A stretch of 64,000 bases of DNA from Ardenticatenales bacterium (GTDB taxonomy: Bacteria > Chloroflexota > Anaerolineae > Promineifilales > Promineifilaceae), in the NCBI GenBank assembly GCA_020634575.1, contig JACKBM010000023.1, positions 17,819-81,818 of the forward strand, given 5' to 3'. The notes under the pieces were generated by a model. It was not told where the DNA came from. It searched no databases and was given only the letters and a program-made list of their open reading frames with translations. Shown here in pieces: positions 34,646 to 43,545 of this stretch. The position numbers and the translations under genes are program-made. Each line of letters opens with the position of its first letter. Position 1 is the first letter of the stretch.

Positions 34646-35740
34646 TTAGGGATAACGGTTCCAGAGGAGCGAGAGGCCGATGGCGGCTGTCGCCAGAACG
34701 GCGCCAAGGAAGGCAAAGAACACGCTGATCTCCAGGTTTTCCTTTTGCAGAATGATCTGGGTGGGCAGTTCGTTGAATACGTCGATGAGCTGTTCGGCAT
34801 TTTCGGCCCGGTAATATTCGCCGCCGGTGATGTCGGCGACGCCCTGAAGAGTCTCTTCGTCAATCATGATGAAGCGGCGGAAGTCGCCGCCCGGGCCGCC
34901 GGGACCGCCGAAGCCACCCCCGAACCCGCCACCAAAACCGCCGCCGAAGCCCCCGCCGAAGGCGTCGCTGCCCATCTGCTCGGGCGAACAAACCATGGCG
35001 CCGATCTCGGTGGTGCCGAAGCCGATGGTGTAGACGCGGATGCGCCGGTCAGCGGCGCGCTGGGCGGCGTCCAGCGGGTTGGGGCCGCGGCTATTGGCGC
35101 CGTCGGTGAGCAGGACGATGATGTCCGGTACATAGGCGTCCTGGGCCAGCAGCTCATTTTCCACGTCGCTCAGGTCCACGCCGCTGAACTGTATATCCGG
35201 ATTGATGGTGGCAATTGCATCAATCGACTCAAGTGTGGCGCTACCTATCGCAGTACCGAAGGAGGTGGTGAAACTCTCAACCGCTTCTTTCAGGATCTCC
35301 TTGTCCGTTGTCGGCGGCACCACCAGCTGGGCGAAGCCGGCGAAGGCGACAATGCCGATCTGGGTGCCATCAGCCTGATCCTCGATAAAGCCCAACGCCG
35401 CTTCCTGGGCCACGGTCAGCCGGTTGGGCGGCACGTCGACGTTGCACATGCTGCGGGAGACATCCAGGGCCAGGATGATGCTGGTACGGCTGAGCGGCAC
35501 TTCGATCTGGGCAGCCGGCCGGGCGACAGCCATGGTCAGCAGGGCGACGGCTGTCAGAAAGAGAGCGAAGGGTAGGTGCTGCCGCCAGCGCGCGTAGCGG
35601 GGCAACGCCTCCCGAATCAGGGCCACGCTGGCATAGCGGACGGCGAATTTGCGTTTCCGCCGCAGCATCAGAATGTAAAGTCCTATAAGCAGCGGGACCA
35701 GCAGGAAAAGCAGTAGAAGCCAGGGCCAGAGGAAAATCAT
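34646..35740 (-). CDS. BatA/BatB-like vWA membrane protein with Gly-Phe repeat
   Basis: This 364-residue protein has an N-terminal membrane hairpin (residues 1-25 and about 57-75), a von Willebrand A domain with the MIDAS start LALDVSRSMCNVDV, and a C-terminal helix. A glycine-phenylalanine repeat (several GGGF units, then GGPGGPGG) is inserted near residues 256-281, before the last segment. It is the last of a four-gene operon moxR-DUF58-vWA-vWA, a layout linked to Bat aerotolerance and chaperone-like systems. Its ATG overlaps the upstream stop (TGATG). Confidence 0.85.
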   Translation of the reverse strand: MIFLWPWLLLLFLLVPLLIGLYILMLRRKRKFAVRYASVALIREALPRYARWRQHLPFALFLTAVALLTMAVARPAAQIEVPLSRTSIILALDVSRSMCNVDVPPNRLTVAQEAALGFIEDQADGTQIGIVAFAGFAQLVVPPTTDKEILKEAVESFTTSFGTAIGSATLESIDAIATINPDIQFSGVDLSDVENELLAQDAYVPDIIVLLTDGANSRGPNPLDAAQRAADRRIRVYTIGFGTTEIGAMVCSPEQMGSDAFGGGFGGGFGGGFGGGFGGPGGPGGDFRRFIMIDEETLQGVADITGGEYYRAENAEQLIDVFNELPTQIILQKENLEISVFFAFLGAVLATAAIGLSLLWNRYP

Positions 35741-36729
35741 CAGGGCACTCTCCCGAACCAGAGCATCGTCAAGGAGCCACCCAGAAGCAGAAAAAGGAGG
35801 CCGAGGCCGGCGAAAATAGCGGTGACCTCAATCATCTCACCGGCGATGGTCAGCTGCAGGTCGATGTTCTGATAGATCTCTTCGAGCGCGGCGGCATCAG
35901 CGGCGTGGAAATAGTCGCCGTTGGTCAGGGCGGCGATTTCCTGGAGCGATTGCTCGTTGAGTTGGGTGACTACATTGAAGCCGTCCAGTTCCAGCACCGC
36001 TCCGTCCGGGCTGCCAATACCGATCGGGTAGACGCGAATGCCGGCTTCGGCGGCGATTTGGGCTATCTGCAGCGGATCGGCCTGGCTGGTATCCTCGCCA
36101 TCGGACAGGAGGACGATCACAGCTGAGTTGTAGCTGCCAATCTGCGGCGGCGGCGCTCCGTCAGCAAAATCCTCCTCGCTCAGCGACAGGTTTTCGCCGG
36201 CGATGGCATTAATGGAGGTAAAAATGCCCTGCGACAGCGAGGTACCGCCACTGGCACTGAGCCGGTCGATGGTGGCCAGGACGTCGCCCGTGAGGTCAGT
36301 GGGTTGCTGAACGATGATGCCGCCATTGCCAAAGGCGACGACGCCGACCTGCACGGTGCTCGGCTGCTCCTCGACGAAGGTCCGGGCCGCAGCCTTGGCG
36401 GCCTCGATGCGGCTGGGCTCCAGGTCCTCAGCCGCCATGCTGCTGGAGACGTCGAAGGCAAGGATGACGGTGCCTTCGACGCGGGGCAAGCTGACCGGCA
36501 TCTCAGGACGGGAGAGGCTGAACAGGAGTAGCGCCAGCCCGATGAGGAACAGAATGAACGGGTAATGACGCCGTCGACCCAGGGACCGGCCGGTCCTATC
36601 CTGCACAATCCCCAGCGACCCCAGCTCGGCCCTGGCCAGCTCACGCCGCCTCAGCAGACGCCAATAGAGGATGACCAGCGCCGGCAGCGCCAACAACATG
36701 ACAAGCATCGAAGGCCAGAGCAGATTCAT
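35740..36729 (-). CDS. BatA-like vWA membrane protein
   Basis: This 329-residue protein has an N-terminal membrane pair, a vWA domain with a complete MIDAS (LAFDVSSSMAAEDL; the later SGGTSLSQG threonine loop; VIVLLSDGEDTSQAD) and a C-terminal transmembrane helix (VTAIFAGLGLLFLLLGG). It is the third gene of the MoxR operon and a paralogue of the following gene. MoxR ATPases are thought to remodel or load such vWA partners. The outer or inner face location of the vWA domain is not shown by sequence. Confidence 0.87.
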   Translation of the reverse strand: MNLLWPSMLVMLLALPALVILYWRLLRRRELARAELGSLGIVQDRTGRSLGRRRHYPFILFLIGLALLLFSLSRPEMPVSLPRVEGTVILAFDVSSSMAAEDLEPSRIEAAKAAARTFVEEQPSTVQVGVVAFGNGGIIVQQPTDLTGDVLATIDRLSASGGTSLSQGIFTSINAIAGENLSLSEEDFADGAPPPQIGSYNSAVIVLLSDGEDTSQADPLQIAQIAAEAGIRVYPIGIGSPDGAVLELDGFNVVTQLNEQSLQEIAALTNGDYFHAADAAALEEIYQNIDLQLTIAGEMIEVTAIFAGLGLLFLLLGGSLTMLWFGRVP

Positions 36730-36735
36730 CGCGCC

Positions 36736-37632
36736 TCACTGCCTCCGTTTTTTGCGCAAATTGGCCATGCGCACGATGGCGGCCACGACATCGTCATCTG
36801 TCGCTACCCCGTAAAGGTCGACGCCGGCGCGGGTCAGGGCGGTCTTGAGGACTGCTTCGCGCCGGTCGGCCGCCTCGTGGAAGCGGCGGCGGAAAGTTGG
36901 GTTGCCGGTGTCGACGAATAGCTGCTCGCCGGTCTCGGCATCTTCAACCACCACAAAGCCGACGTCGGGCAAATCCACCTCACCGGGGTCCCAGAGGCGG
37001 ACGGCGACCAGTTCATGGCGCTGCCGTAGCAGGGCCAGCGGCTTTTCCCAGCCCGGTTCGCTGAGGAAATCGGAGATGAGAAAGACGAGAGAGCGGCGGC
37101 GGAAGGTGTTGAGGGCGGCGTGGAGCAGGATGCCCAGGTCGGTGGTGGCGCCGGCCGGTGCTTCGCGGCTATCCAGCATGGCGCGGGTCAGGCGGAGAAC
37201 CTGGTTCCGGCCGGTGTGCGGCGGGATGACCTGGGCCACCCGGTTGTTGTACAGAATGGCGCCGACCCGGTTGCCGCTCCGGCTGAGCAAGCGGGCCAGC
37301 GAGGTGACCAGGTCAATTAAAATCGCCTGCTTGGGGCGCTCCAGCGGGCCAAAATTCATGGAAGGACTCATATCCAGCAGAAACCAGGCGGTCACTTCGC
37401 GGTCCTCAACATATTGGCGGACGTGGGGCGCGTCGAGACGCGCGGTGACATTCCAGTCCATGTGCCGGACATCGTCCTGGGGCTGGTATTCGCGCAGGTC
37501 GGCAAAATCGATGCCGTGCCCGTAGAGCAGGGTGCGGTAGTCGCCCTGCAACAAGCCATCCAGCCGGCGGATGACCTGCCATTCCAGCCGGTGCAGGACC
37601 TGCTCAGGCGTGGTTCGGACTGGGTCGCTCAT
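36736..37632 (-). CDS. DUF58 domain protein
   Basis: This 298-residue soluble protein carries the DUF58 signature DFADLREYQPQDDVRHMDWN followed by ARLDAPHVRQYVEDRE, and a degenerate vWA-like core (WFLLDMSPSMNFG). It is the standard companion of MoxR ATPases. The start at 37632 lies inside the end of moxR (29-base overlap), so translation is coupled. The molecular function of the family is not known in detail. Confidence 0.88.
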   Translation of the reverse strand: MSDPVRTTPEQVLHRLEWQVIRRLDGLLQGDYRTLLYGHGIDFADLREYQPQDDVRHMDWNVTARLDAPHVRQYVEDREVTAWFLLDMSPSMNFGPLERPKQAILIDLVTSLARLLSRSGNRVGAILYNNRVAQVIPPHTGRNQVLRLTRAMLDSREAPAGATTDLGILLHAALNTFRRRSLVFLISDFLSEPGWEKPLALLRQRHELVAVRLWDPGEVDLPDVGFVVVEDAETGEQLFVDTGNPTFRRRFHEAADRREAVLKTALTRAGVDLYGVATDDDVVAAIVRMANLRKKRRQ

Positions 37633-38611
37633 GGAGCGGCACCTCGGGCAGGGGGATCGCCCCCAAAATCTTGTTTAACAGGTCGTCACTGCTGACATTG
37701 TCAGCCAGGGCTTCGTAGGAAAGGACCATGCGATGGCGCATCACGTCCAGGGCGAGGTCACGTACATCCTGGGGCAACGCATAACTGCGCCCGCGCACAA
37801 AGGCCAGGGCGCGGGCGGCCAGGATCAGGTTGATGGAGGCGCGCGGGCTGGCGCCAAAGGTGATGTAGGGGCGCAGTTCACGCTGCCCGACCTTTGCCGG
37901 CTCGCGCGTGGCTGTGACCAGCTGAACGGCATATTCGATCAATTTCGGATCGACGTAGACCGCAGCGGCCTGGCCCTGCAACGTCAGGAGTTGGTCGGTG
38001 TCAATGACCCTGGCGACTGCCTGCAAAGCCCCCGTCATCCTTTCGACAATCACGAACTCTTCGGTGCTGGACGGATAGCCGACGAGGACCTTGAGCATAA
38101 AGCGGTCCACCTGGGCTTCCGGCAGCGGATAGGTCCCTTCGGACTCAATCGGGTTCTGTGTGGCCATGACCAGGAATGGGTTAGGGACCGGAAAAGTCTC
38201 CCGGCCGATGGTGACCTGGCGCTCCTGCATCACTTCCAGCAGGGCTGATTGCACCTTGGCCGGGGCCCGGTTGATCTCATCTGCCAGGAGCAGGTTGGTG
38301 AAAACGGGACCGAGCGACGTGTTAAATTCACCCGTTTTCTGGTTGTAGATGCGGGTGCCGACCAGATCGGCCGGGACGAGATCGGGCGTAAACTGGATAC
38401 GCTGGAATTGGCCGCCAATGGCGCCGGCGAGCGTCTTAATGGCCATCGTCTTGGCCAGCCCGGGCACCCCCTCGACCAGGATGTGGCCGCGCGCCAGCAA
38501 GGCGATAATCAGCCGCTCCAGCAGATTGTCCTGGCCGACGATGATCTTCTTAACCTCGTACAGCACCTTCTCCATCGGCTTGTCATTGGTCGCTTGCGAA
38601 TTCTGGTCCAT
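37604..38611 (-). CDS. MoxR-family AAA+ ATPase
   Basis: This 335-residue AAA+ ATPase has the Walker A region LVEGVPGLAKTMAIKTLA, Walker B LLADEINRAPAKVQSALLE and the sensor ATQNPIESEGTYPLPEAQ. It belongs to the MoxR/RavA group, which acts with vWA-domain partners encoded just downstream. It leads the operon on the - strand. An intergenic CACGGATT repeat element lies immediately upstream. Confidence 0.92.
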   Translation of the reverse strand: MDQNSQATNDKPMEKVLYEVKKIIVGQDNLLERLIIALLARGHILVEGVPGLAKTMAIKTLAGAIGGQFQRIQFTPDLVPADLVGTRIYNQKTGEFNTSLGPVFTNLLLADEINRAPAKVQSALLEVMQERQVTIGRETFPVPNPFLVMATQNPIESEGTYPLPEAQVDRFMLKVLVGYPSSTEEFVIVERMTGALQAVARVIDTDQLLTLQGQAAAVYVDPKLIEYAVQLVTATREPAKVGQRELRPYITFGASPRASINLILAARALAFVRGRSYALPQDVRDLALDVMRHRMVLSYEALADNVSSDDLLNKILGAIPLPEVPLHERPSPNHA

Positions 38612-38645
38612 AAACTACATTCCCTTTGTAGTAAAGAGATCTTAG

Positions 38646-38752
38646 CCACGGATTGACACGGATTGGGCACGGATTTTCTTCTTTGTTAAAAAGGCAACAG
38701 CCGTTCATTTTCCAAAAAAAGAATCCGTGTTAAATCCGTGCTAATCCGTGGC
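38646..38752. repeat. Intergenic CACGGATT / AATCCGTG inverted repeat, copy 1
   Basis: The left arm (38646-38675) has three CACGGATT units and the right arm (about 38722-38752) has three AATCCGTG units, separated by an A/T-rich centre. A second copy with a nearly identical right arm lies at 50683-50779. It sits between the protease gene and moxR. Confidence 0.85.
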
Positions 38753-38791
38753 AAAAACCTCTAATCAATCTCAAAAACAAGTTGGCCCCGC

Positions 38792-39640
38792 TCAATACTC
38801 TGGCGCCCCGGCCGCGCCGCCGGCGACGCTGATGGGCACGGCGAAGCCGAGGCCGATAAAGAAATCCTGGTCTGATGGGTTGACGAGGGCGGTGACGATG
38901 CCGACGACCTGGCCGTGCCGGTTGAGCAGCGGGCCGCCGGAGTTGCCGGGATTGACGGCAGTATCAAACTGGATGAGGCCATCCAGGGATTGGTTTTCGT
39001 TGATGGGCAGTGAGCGATTGAAGCCTGAGATGACGCCGGCGCTCATCGAGGCCGCCATGCCCAGCGGATTGCCGACGGCATACGCTTCGTCGCCGACACG
39101 CATCGCGTATGGGTTGCCCAGAATCGCCGGGACAATGATTTCCGGATAGCCAAAAGGCTGCAGGACGGCAATATCGTTGGCCGGGTCCGCGTTGGCAACG
39201 GCCGCTTCAACCACGGTGCCATCGTAGTAGCCGACCTGGATGCGATCGGCGCCGGCGATGACATGGTAGGCGGTCAGAATGGTCGCATCGGCGCTGACGA
39301 TGACGCCGCTGCCCAGGCCAAAGCCATTTTCGCCATGCTCATCCTCGCCCTCGATCTGGATAATGACCAGAGATGGCAGGATCTGCTGGTAGACATCGGC
39401 GGAGAAGGCGGGCGCGGGGGTGACCGAGGCGATGGCTGCCTGGATTTGTTCTTCTACCTGGATGGTTGTGAGTGGGGGCGTCGGGGGATTGACGTAAGCG
39501 TAGCTCCAGAGAGAGAGCAGGGTGATGGCAATTGTGGCGGCGAAAGGCCAGCCGCGGCGCAGGGCGATAGCTGTGAATTGGCGTAGCCGGCGCAACCGGC
39601 CGGTGCGCTCCATTGTTAACCCTGCAAATTCGTCCGACAT
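38792..39640 (-). CDS. HtrA-like trypsin-type serine protease
   Basis: This 282-residue protein has one N-terminal transmembrane helix (about residues 33-50) and a trypsin-like domain. The catalytic residues lie in LTAYHVIAGA (His), DPANDIAVLQ (Asp) and NPGNSGGPLL (Ser). No PDZ domain follows, unlike DegP/DegS, and the protein ends shortly after the protease domain. It is probably an envelope protease. The start at 39640 has GAGG just upstream. Confidence 0.87.
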   Translation of the reverse strand: MSDEFAGLTMERTGRLRRLRQFTAIALRRGWPFAATIAITLLSLWSYAYVNPPTPPLTTIQVEEQIQAAIASVTPAPAFSADVYQQILPSLVIIQIEGEDEHGENGFGLGSGVIVSADATILTAYHVIAGADRIQVGYYDGTVVEAAVANADPANDIAVLQPFGYPEIIVPAILGNPYAMRVGDEAYAVGNPLGMAASMSAGVISGFNRSLPINENQSLDGLIQFDTAVNPGNSGGPLLNRHGQVVGIVTALVNPSDQDFFIGLGFAVPISVAGGAAGAPEY

Positions 39641-39748
39641 AAATCCTCACCCGAAGCCTGGGACCGAATATAGCAGATTATATGGTGACAATGTGAAGAA
39701 AATGTTGGGAACGCCTCCTATTTTTGCGCTGGCTCTTAGGTTTTTTAG

Positions 39749-40558
39749 CTATTTTTCCTGGGCCACAAATGCTTCGGCCACTTCGCTGCAGGTCGCGTAC
39801 CAGAGATCGTCAAACTGGCGGGTAAACTGGATAAACTCGCGCAGCGTCGCCAGCCGCAGCGGCCGGCCGCTGACCTGCGGATGCATTACCAGCATAAACA
39901 GGCCGCCCCAATCATACAGTTCGTGGAACTCGCCCTGCCAGATGGAGAGCACAGCCTCTTTGGGGAATAGCGGCCGCGGCGCGCTCAGGCTGCTGCTGCC
40001 GTAGGACCAATCGTCCAGGGTGGGCTGCTCTGGCAGTTCAACCGGGCCGGGCGAGCCATCCGCCAGGGTGTGCCGGTAGGGGAGGTAATGGTCTTTGTAG
40101 CAGCTGTCGTAGAGGAAGCCGCGCTCGGTGAGCAGGCGCAGGGAAAGTTCGGACGAGACCCCATCCGGAGCGCGGTAACCACGCGGGCGGATACCGGCTA
40201 CTTTCTCCAGCGCTGCCAGCCCCATGTCCAGCTCGCGCTCCACCATGCCCGGGTCGATGGGGTCGGGCGCGTCATGCGTGTAGCCGTGGTGGCCAATTTC
40301 GTGGCCATCCTTGAGGATCATCTCGACATGGCCTGGATATTTCTCGGCCGTCCAGCCGGGCACGAAGAAGGTCGCCTTCAGCTCCTCCTGACGCAGCAAC
40401 TCCAGAATTTTGGGCACGCCGACGCGGGCGCCATATTTGCCCAGTGAGAGGACCGACAGCAGCTCATGATGACGCGGGTTGTTGGCCAGCCAGAGCGATT
40501 CAGCGTCGAAATCAAAGGTGAGGGTGATAGCGCTTTTAATGTTATTGGGCCATTTCAT
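39749..40558 (-). CDS. Polysaccharide deacetylase (NodB-like)
   Basis: This 269-residue enzyme has the NodB fold: the first aspartate motif LTFDFDAESLW, the metal motif EIGHHGYTHDAP and the GYRAPDGVSS arginine motif. No signal peptide is seen, so a cytoplasmic amidohydrolase of the PuuE/peptidoglycan-deacetylase-like group is likely. It starts behind AGGAG and overlaps the preceding methyltransferase gene by 17 bases, so the two are co-expressed. Confidence 0.85.
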   Translation of the reverse strand: MKWPNNIKSAITLTFDFDAESLWLANNPRHHELLSVLSLGKYGARVGVPKILELLRQEELKATFFVPGWTAEKYPGHVEMILKDGHEIGHHGYTHDAPDPIDPGMVERELDMGLAALEKVAGIRPRGYRAPDGVSSELSLRLLTERGFLYDSCYKDHYLPYRHTLADGSPGPVELPEQPTLDDWSYGSSSLSAPRPLFPKEAVLSIWQGEFHELYDWGGLFMLVMHPQVSGRPLRLATLREFIQFTRQFDDLWYATCSEVAEAFVAQEK

Positions 40559-41249
40559 GGTCTGCTCCTGGTTTCTGCATGATAAGCAGCAGAATGAGGG
40601 GGTTCTCGCTGGTCTGATAGGGTTGGCGGCTCTGTTCGCTTAGCTGCCAGGTTGTCTGTTCAAGGACAGTCAGGCCCAGCGCGGCGGCCAGGGCCTCATA
40701 CTCGCTGAGGGGATGATAGAAATTGCTGATTTCCATGACGGCCTCGCCGTCGCTGGTTTCAATCTGGGCCCCTTTGCCATTGCCGACACGATCTGGGTGA
40801 TATTCGGTGATGAAAAGCTGTCCGCCGGGGGCGAGGGCGGTGGTGGCGTGGCGGAGCAGGGCGGCCAGATCGTCGATATGTTCGATGACGAGGTTGATAA
40901 GGACGAGTTGGGCGGCACCGGCCGGTACCGGCCATGGCTCCAGCAGGTCATGCTGCTGAAAGGCGACATGGTCCAGCTGAACTTTTTGTCGGGCAAAAGC
41001 CAGCATCCCCGCCGAAAAATCAAGCCCGATCAGCCGCCGGCACCGTTCGGCCAGCCAACCGCTGTTCACCCCGGTACCGCAGCCCGCCTCGATGATGAGG
41101 TCGACCGGCGTTTGGGCCAGGCGCAGGCGCACCAGCGCGCTGCTCAGGTCGCGGGTCGGATTGTCCTGCTGGTCATAGCTCTCGCTCCAGGTCTCATACG
41201 CCTGTTGGATACTCTGGCCAGCGCCGCGCGGCCGAATGGGATTCTCCAT
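40542..41249 (-). CDS. Class I SAM-dependent methyltransferase
   Basis: The start is ATG 41249 with GGGAAG upstream, giving 235 residues; the longer frame to 41447 is not supported. Motif I is IIEAGCGTGVNSGWLAE, followed by LIGLDFSAGMLAFARQK and QQHDLLEPWPV. It resembles methyltransferases acting on small molecules or quinones. The coupling to a deacetylase gene suggests joint modification of one substrate, which is inference. Confidence 0.83.
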   Translation of the reverse strand: MENPIRPRGAGQSIQQAYETWSESYDQQDNPTRDLSSALVRLRLAQTPVDLIIEAGCGTGVNSGWLAERCRRLIGLDFSAGMLAFARQKVQLDHVAFQQHDLLEPWPVPAGAAQLVLINLVIEHIDDLAALLRHATTALAPGGQLFITEYHPDRVGNGKGAQIETSDGEAVMEISNFYHPLSEYEALAAALGLTVLEQTTWQLSEQSRQPYQTSENPLILLLIMQKPGADHEMAQ

Positions 41250-41362
41250 GGTACTTCCCTGATTCTGCCGGCAACCATGAGCAGATTTGCCGGCGGACAT
41301 GTCTGATCTACAATGAATGTGCTGGCTGATTATAGTGCAGATCTGGAGTGAGGTGCAGCGAG

Positions 41363-41758
41363 ATGAAAGGAATGTTTGGGCGGACCATAATCTTTTTGGC
41401 AATGATCGCCGTCGGTCTGTTTTCTGTTGCCTGTGATGAGGCGACAATACCGCCGGCGGATGTCGAAAAGGCGCTGACAGATTATTGGCAATCCTTGCCG
41501 GCCGATCCAGCGCCTACCTATGAGATAACTGACGCGTGGCCAGGCGACCTCTCGTCAGCAGCGGTTACCGGCACGGCGCCGGATCTGGAGGTCTGGTGTG
41601 TCGCGACCAAAATCACGTCTGGAGTGGATGGGACCATTGTCGGCGAAAACGTCATGTGGCTTGTGACCCGGAGCGAGGCAAATGGGCCCTGGCAGGCAAC
41701 CATGCTGGCCACGATGTCTTCGACTTGGCCCTATGAAGCGTGTGCCAAAAACTCCTGA
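41363..41758 (+). CDS. Small lipoprotein of unknown function
   Basis: This 131-residue protein starts at ATG 41363 with a GAGG site. It has a signal peptide ending in the lipobox LFSVAC. The mature part has no family I recognise; it contains a DAWPGDLSSAAVTG stretch and one cysteine near the C-terminus. A TATAGT box lies about 28 bases upstream of the start. It is divergent from the methyltransferase gene. Confidence 0.65.
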   Translation: MKGMFGRTIIFLAMIAVGLFSVACDEATIPPADVEKALTDYWQSLPADPAPTYEITDAWPGDLSSAAVTGTAPDLEVWCVATKITSGVDGTIVGENVMWLVTRSEANGPWQATMLATMSSTWPYEACAKNS

Positions 41759-41846
41759 CGACCCCGACCGGTGAAACTGATTGACTCTCATCGCAATCCG
41801 GAATATATTTAGCCACAGCTAAAATAATTTTGAGTCGTGGTGAAAT

Positions 41847-42341
41847 ATGATGGATTCAGTTGCATGGCAGCCTCTCCTGACACCCCTCCTGCTTTGGTTT
41901 CTTGGCAGCATTCTCGTGTTTTCATTAATGGTTTTGCTGGCTCTGCGCAGCGGTGCTGCCTTTCGGGTGAGGCAGGAGGATGGCTCTTTGCGGCAACGCA
42001 GGTCAGGTGCGGCACGCTTGCTGAAGCTGCTGGTGCTGGCGCTGCTGGTTGGGCTTTTACTACTTTTTGACTACTCAACGCTGGTGCGAGCTGGAGTGGT
42101 GCCTGATTTCTGGCTAACGCTAACGCTCAACTTCAGTCTATTCTTTCTGATATTTCTGTACGATACAGTTATCATCGACTATTGGGTCATTGGTCGATGG
42201 CGGCCTGGCTTTCTGCGACTGCCCGCAGCTCTAGACAGCGCCGCCATGCGCCATCACATACGCGCCACCCTGGTCAGAGGGCCGCTGCTACTCCTGTTGC
42301 TTGCGGTTATCAGTGCCGGCCTGGTCCACCTGATCTGGTAA
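41847..42341 (+). CDS. Four-helix membrane protein of unknown function
   Basis: This 164-residue protein has four hydrophobic helices (about residues 10-32, 58-78, 87-110 and 143-164) separated by basic loops. I recognise no catalytic motif. It starts at ATG 41847 or ATG 41850 with no clear ribosome site. It is convergent with the alanine racemase gene. Confidence 0.6.
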   Translation: MMDSVAWQPLLTPLLLWFLGSILVFSLMVLLALRSGAAFRVRQEDGSLRQRRSGAARLLKLLVLALLVGLLLLFDYSTLVRAGVVPDFWLTLTLNFSLFFLIFLYDTVIIDYWVIGRWRPGFLRLPAALDSAAMRHHIRATLVRGPLLLLLLAVISAGLVHLIW

Positions 42342-42381
42342 GTCAGGTTTCTGCGACATTCAGACTGGCTACAGAAGCTTG

Positions 42382-43545
42382 TCAGGCAATATCAACGCCA
42401 CTATAGCGAAAAACGCGTGGCAGTAGCGGGCTGAGATTGGTGCAGATCTTGTATTCGCTACTACTACCCCAACGAGCCAATTCGCTGATGCTGATCTCTG
42501 CGTCACCTTGCCGGCCAAACAGCACGGCCTCGTCTCCCACCTGAATCTCCGGGCCGCCGGTCACGTCGACGGTGACGTGGTTGGCCGACATGTAGACGAT
42601 GAGCGGCCAGCGCCGGCCGCGGATGAGGACCTGGGCGCCGTTGTCGACGGCGTTGAACGGGTAGCCGTCAGCATAACCGACTGGCAATGTGGCTACACGC
42701 GTCTCCCGTTCAATCAGGCCGCGCCGGTGGTAAGCGATGCTGTCGCCGGGCATTAACGTCTTGACGGTGATGACGCGGGCGTGCAGGCTGAGGATCGGCT
42801 TTGTGTCGACGAGGGTTTGCGGTTCAAAACCGTAAAAACCGTTGCCTACTCTTACCATGTCGAGCATGGGAGCCGTACCCTGGATGACGGCGGCGCTGCT
42901 GGCCGCATGGACGATGCCGGGGTCTAGGCCCTGCGCTTGCACGGCGGCCACCACCTCATTTAGCCGCGTGATCTGGACCGGATCATAAGCCTCATCCTCA
43001 ACCAGCGTCGTAAACAGCCCCGCGATGGCCAGTTCAGGGCGTGCGGCCACATCGACCATAAAGGGCAGCGCGGCGCCGAACGGGACGCCGACGCGGGAGA
43101 GGCCGGTGTCGATTTTGATGTGGACGCGGGCGACCTGGCCCAGTTCGCGGGCAGCGTTGGCCAGCACGTCAACTGCTTCGTTGTAAATGGACTGGTCGAT
43201 GTTGTGCTGGATCAGAAGCCGGGCTTCCTGAGCGGAGAATGGGCCCAGGTTGAGTATGGGTCCGGAAAAGCCACTGTGGCGCAGGGCGACGGCGGCGGCC
43301 ACTTTGGCCACAGCGAACTGCTCGATGCCGTGCTTTTGCAGCTCCCGGGCGATAGCGACGGCGCCGTGGCCGTAGGCATTGGCCTTGACCACGCCCATGA
43401 TGGGGACGTTACCGGTCTTGGCCCGGATCTGGCGGACATTGTGGGCCAGGGCGGCGCTGTCGATTTCCAGCCAGGGGTCGGTATAGTCGGCAGGGGCACC
43501 GGCCGGTAAATATGCCGCCGCCTCGTAAGGATTCATCAAGCTCAT
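42382..43545 (-). CDS. alr: Alanine racemase
   Basis: This PLP enzyme interconverts L- and D-alanine for peptidoglycan. The start at ATG 43545 overlaps the upstream M20 gene's stop (ATGA), giving 387 residues. The PLP lysine motif VVKANAYGHGAV lies near residue 46, and the C-terminal catalytic tyrosine region is DSIAYHRRG with LPVGYADGYP. The pairing with an M20-family peptidase is unusual but tight. Confidence 0.9.
   Translation of the reverse strand: MSLMNPYEAAAYLPAGAPADYTDPWLEIDSAALAHNVRQIRAKTGNVPIMGVVKANAYGHGAVAIARELQKHGIEQFAVAKVAAAVALRHSGFSGPILNLGPFSAQEARLLIQHNIDQSIYNEAVDVLANAARELGQVARVHIKIDTGLSRVGVPFGAALPFMVDVAARPELAIAGLFTTLVEDEAYDPVQITRLNEVVAAVQAQGLDPGIVHAASSAAVIQGTAPMLDMVRVGNGFYGFEPQTLVDTKPILSLHARVITVKTLMPGDSIAYHRRGLIERETRVATLPVGYADGYPFNAVDNGAQVLIRGRRWPLIVYMSANHVTVDVTGGPEIQVGDEAVLFGRQGDAEISISELARWGSSSEYKICTNLSPLLPRVFRYSGVDIA

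Noticed and set aside
34628..35575. 315-codon open frame on the + strand over the vWA gene
   Set aside because: Antisense to a vWA gene with full MIDAS motifs; no domain is seen in this frame.
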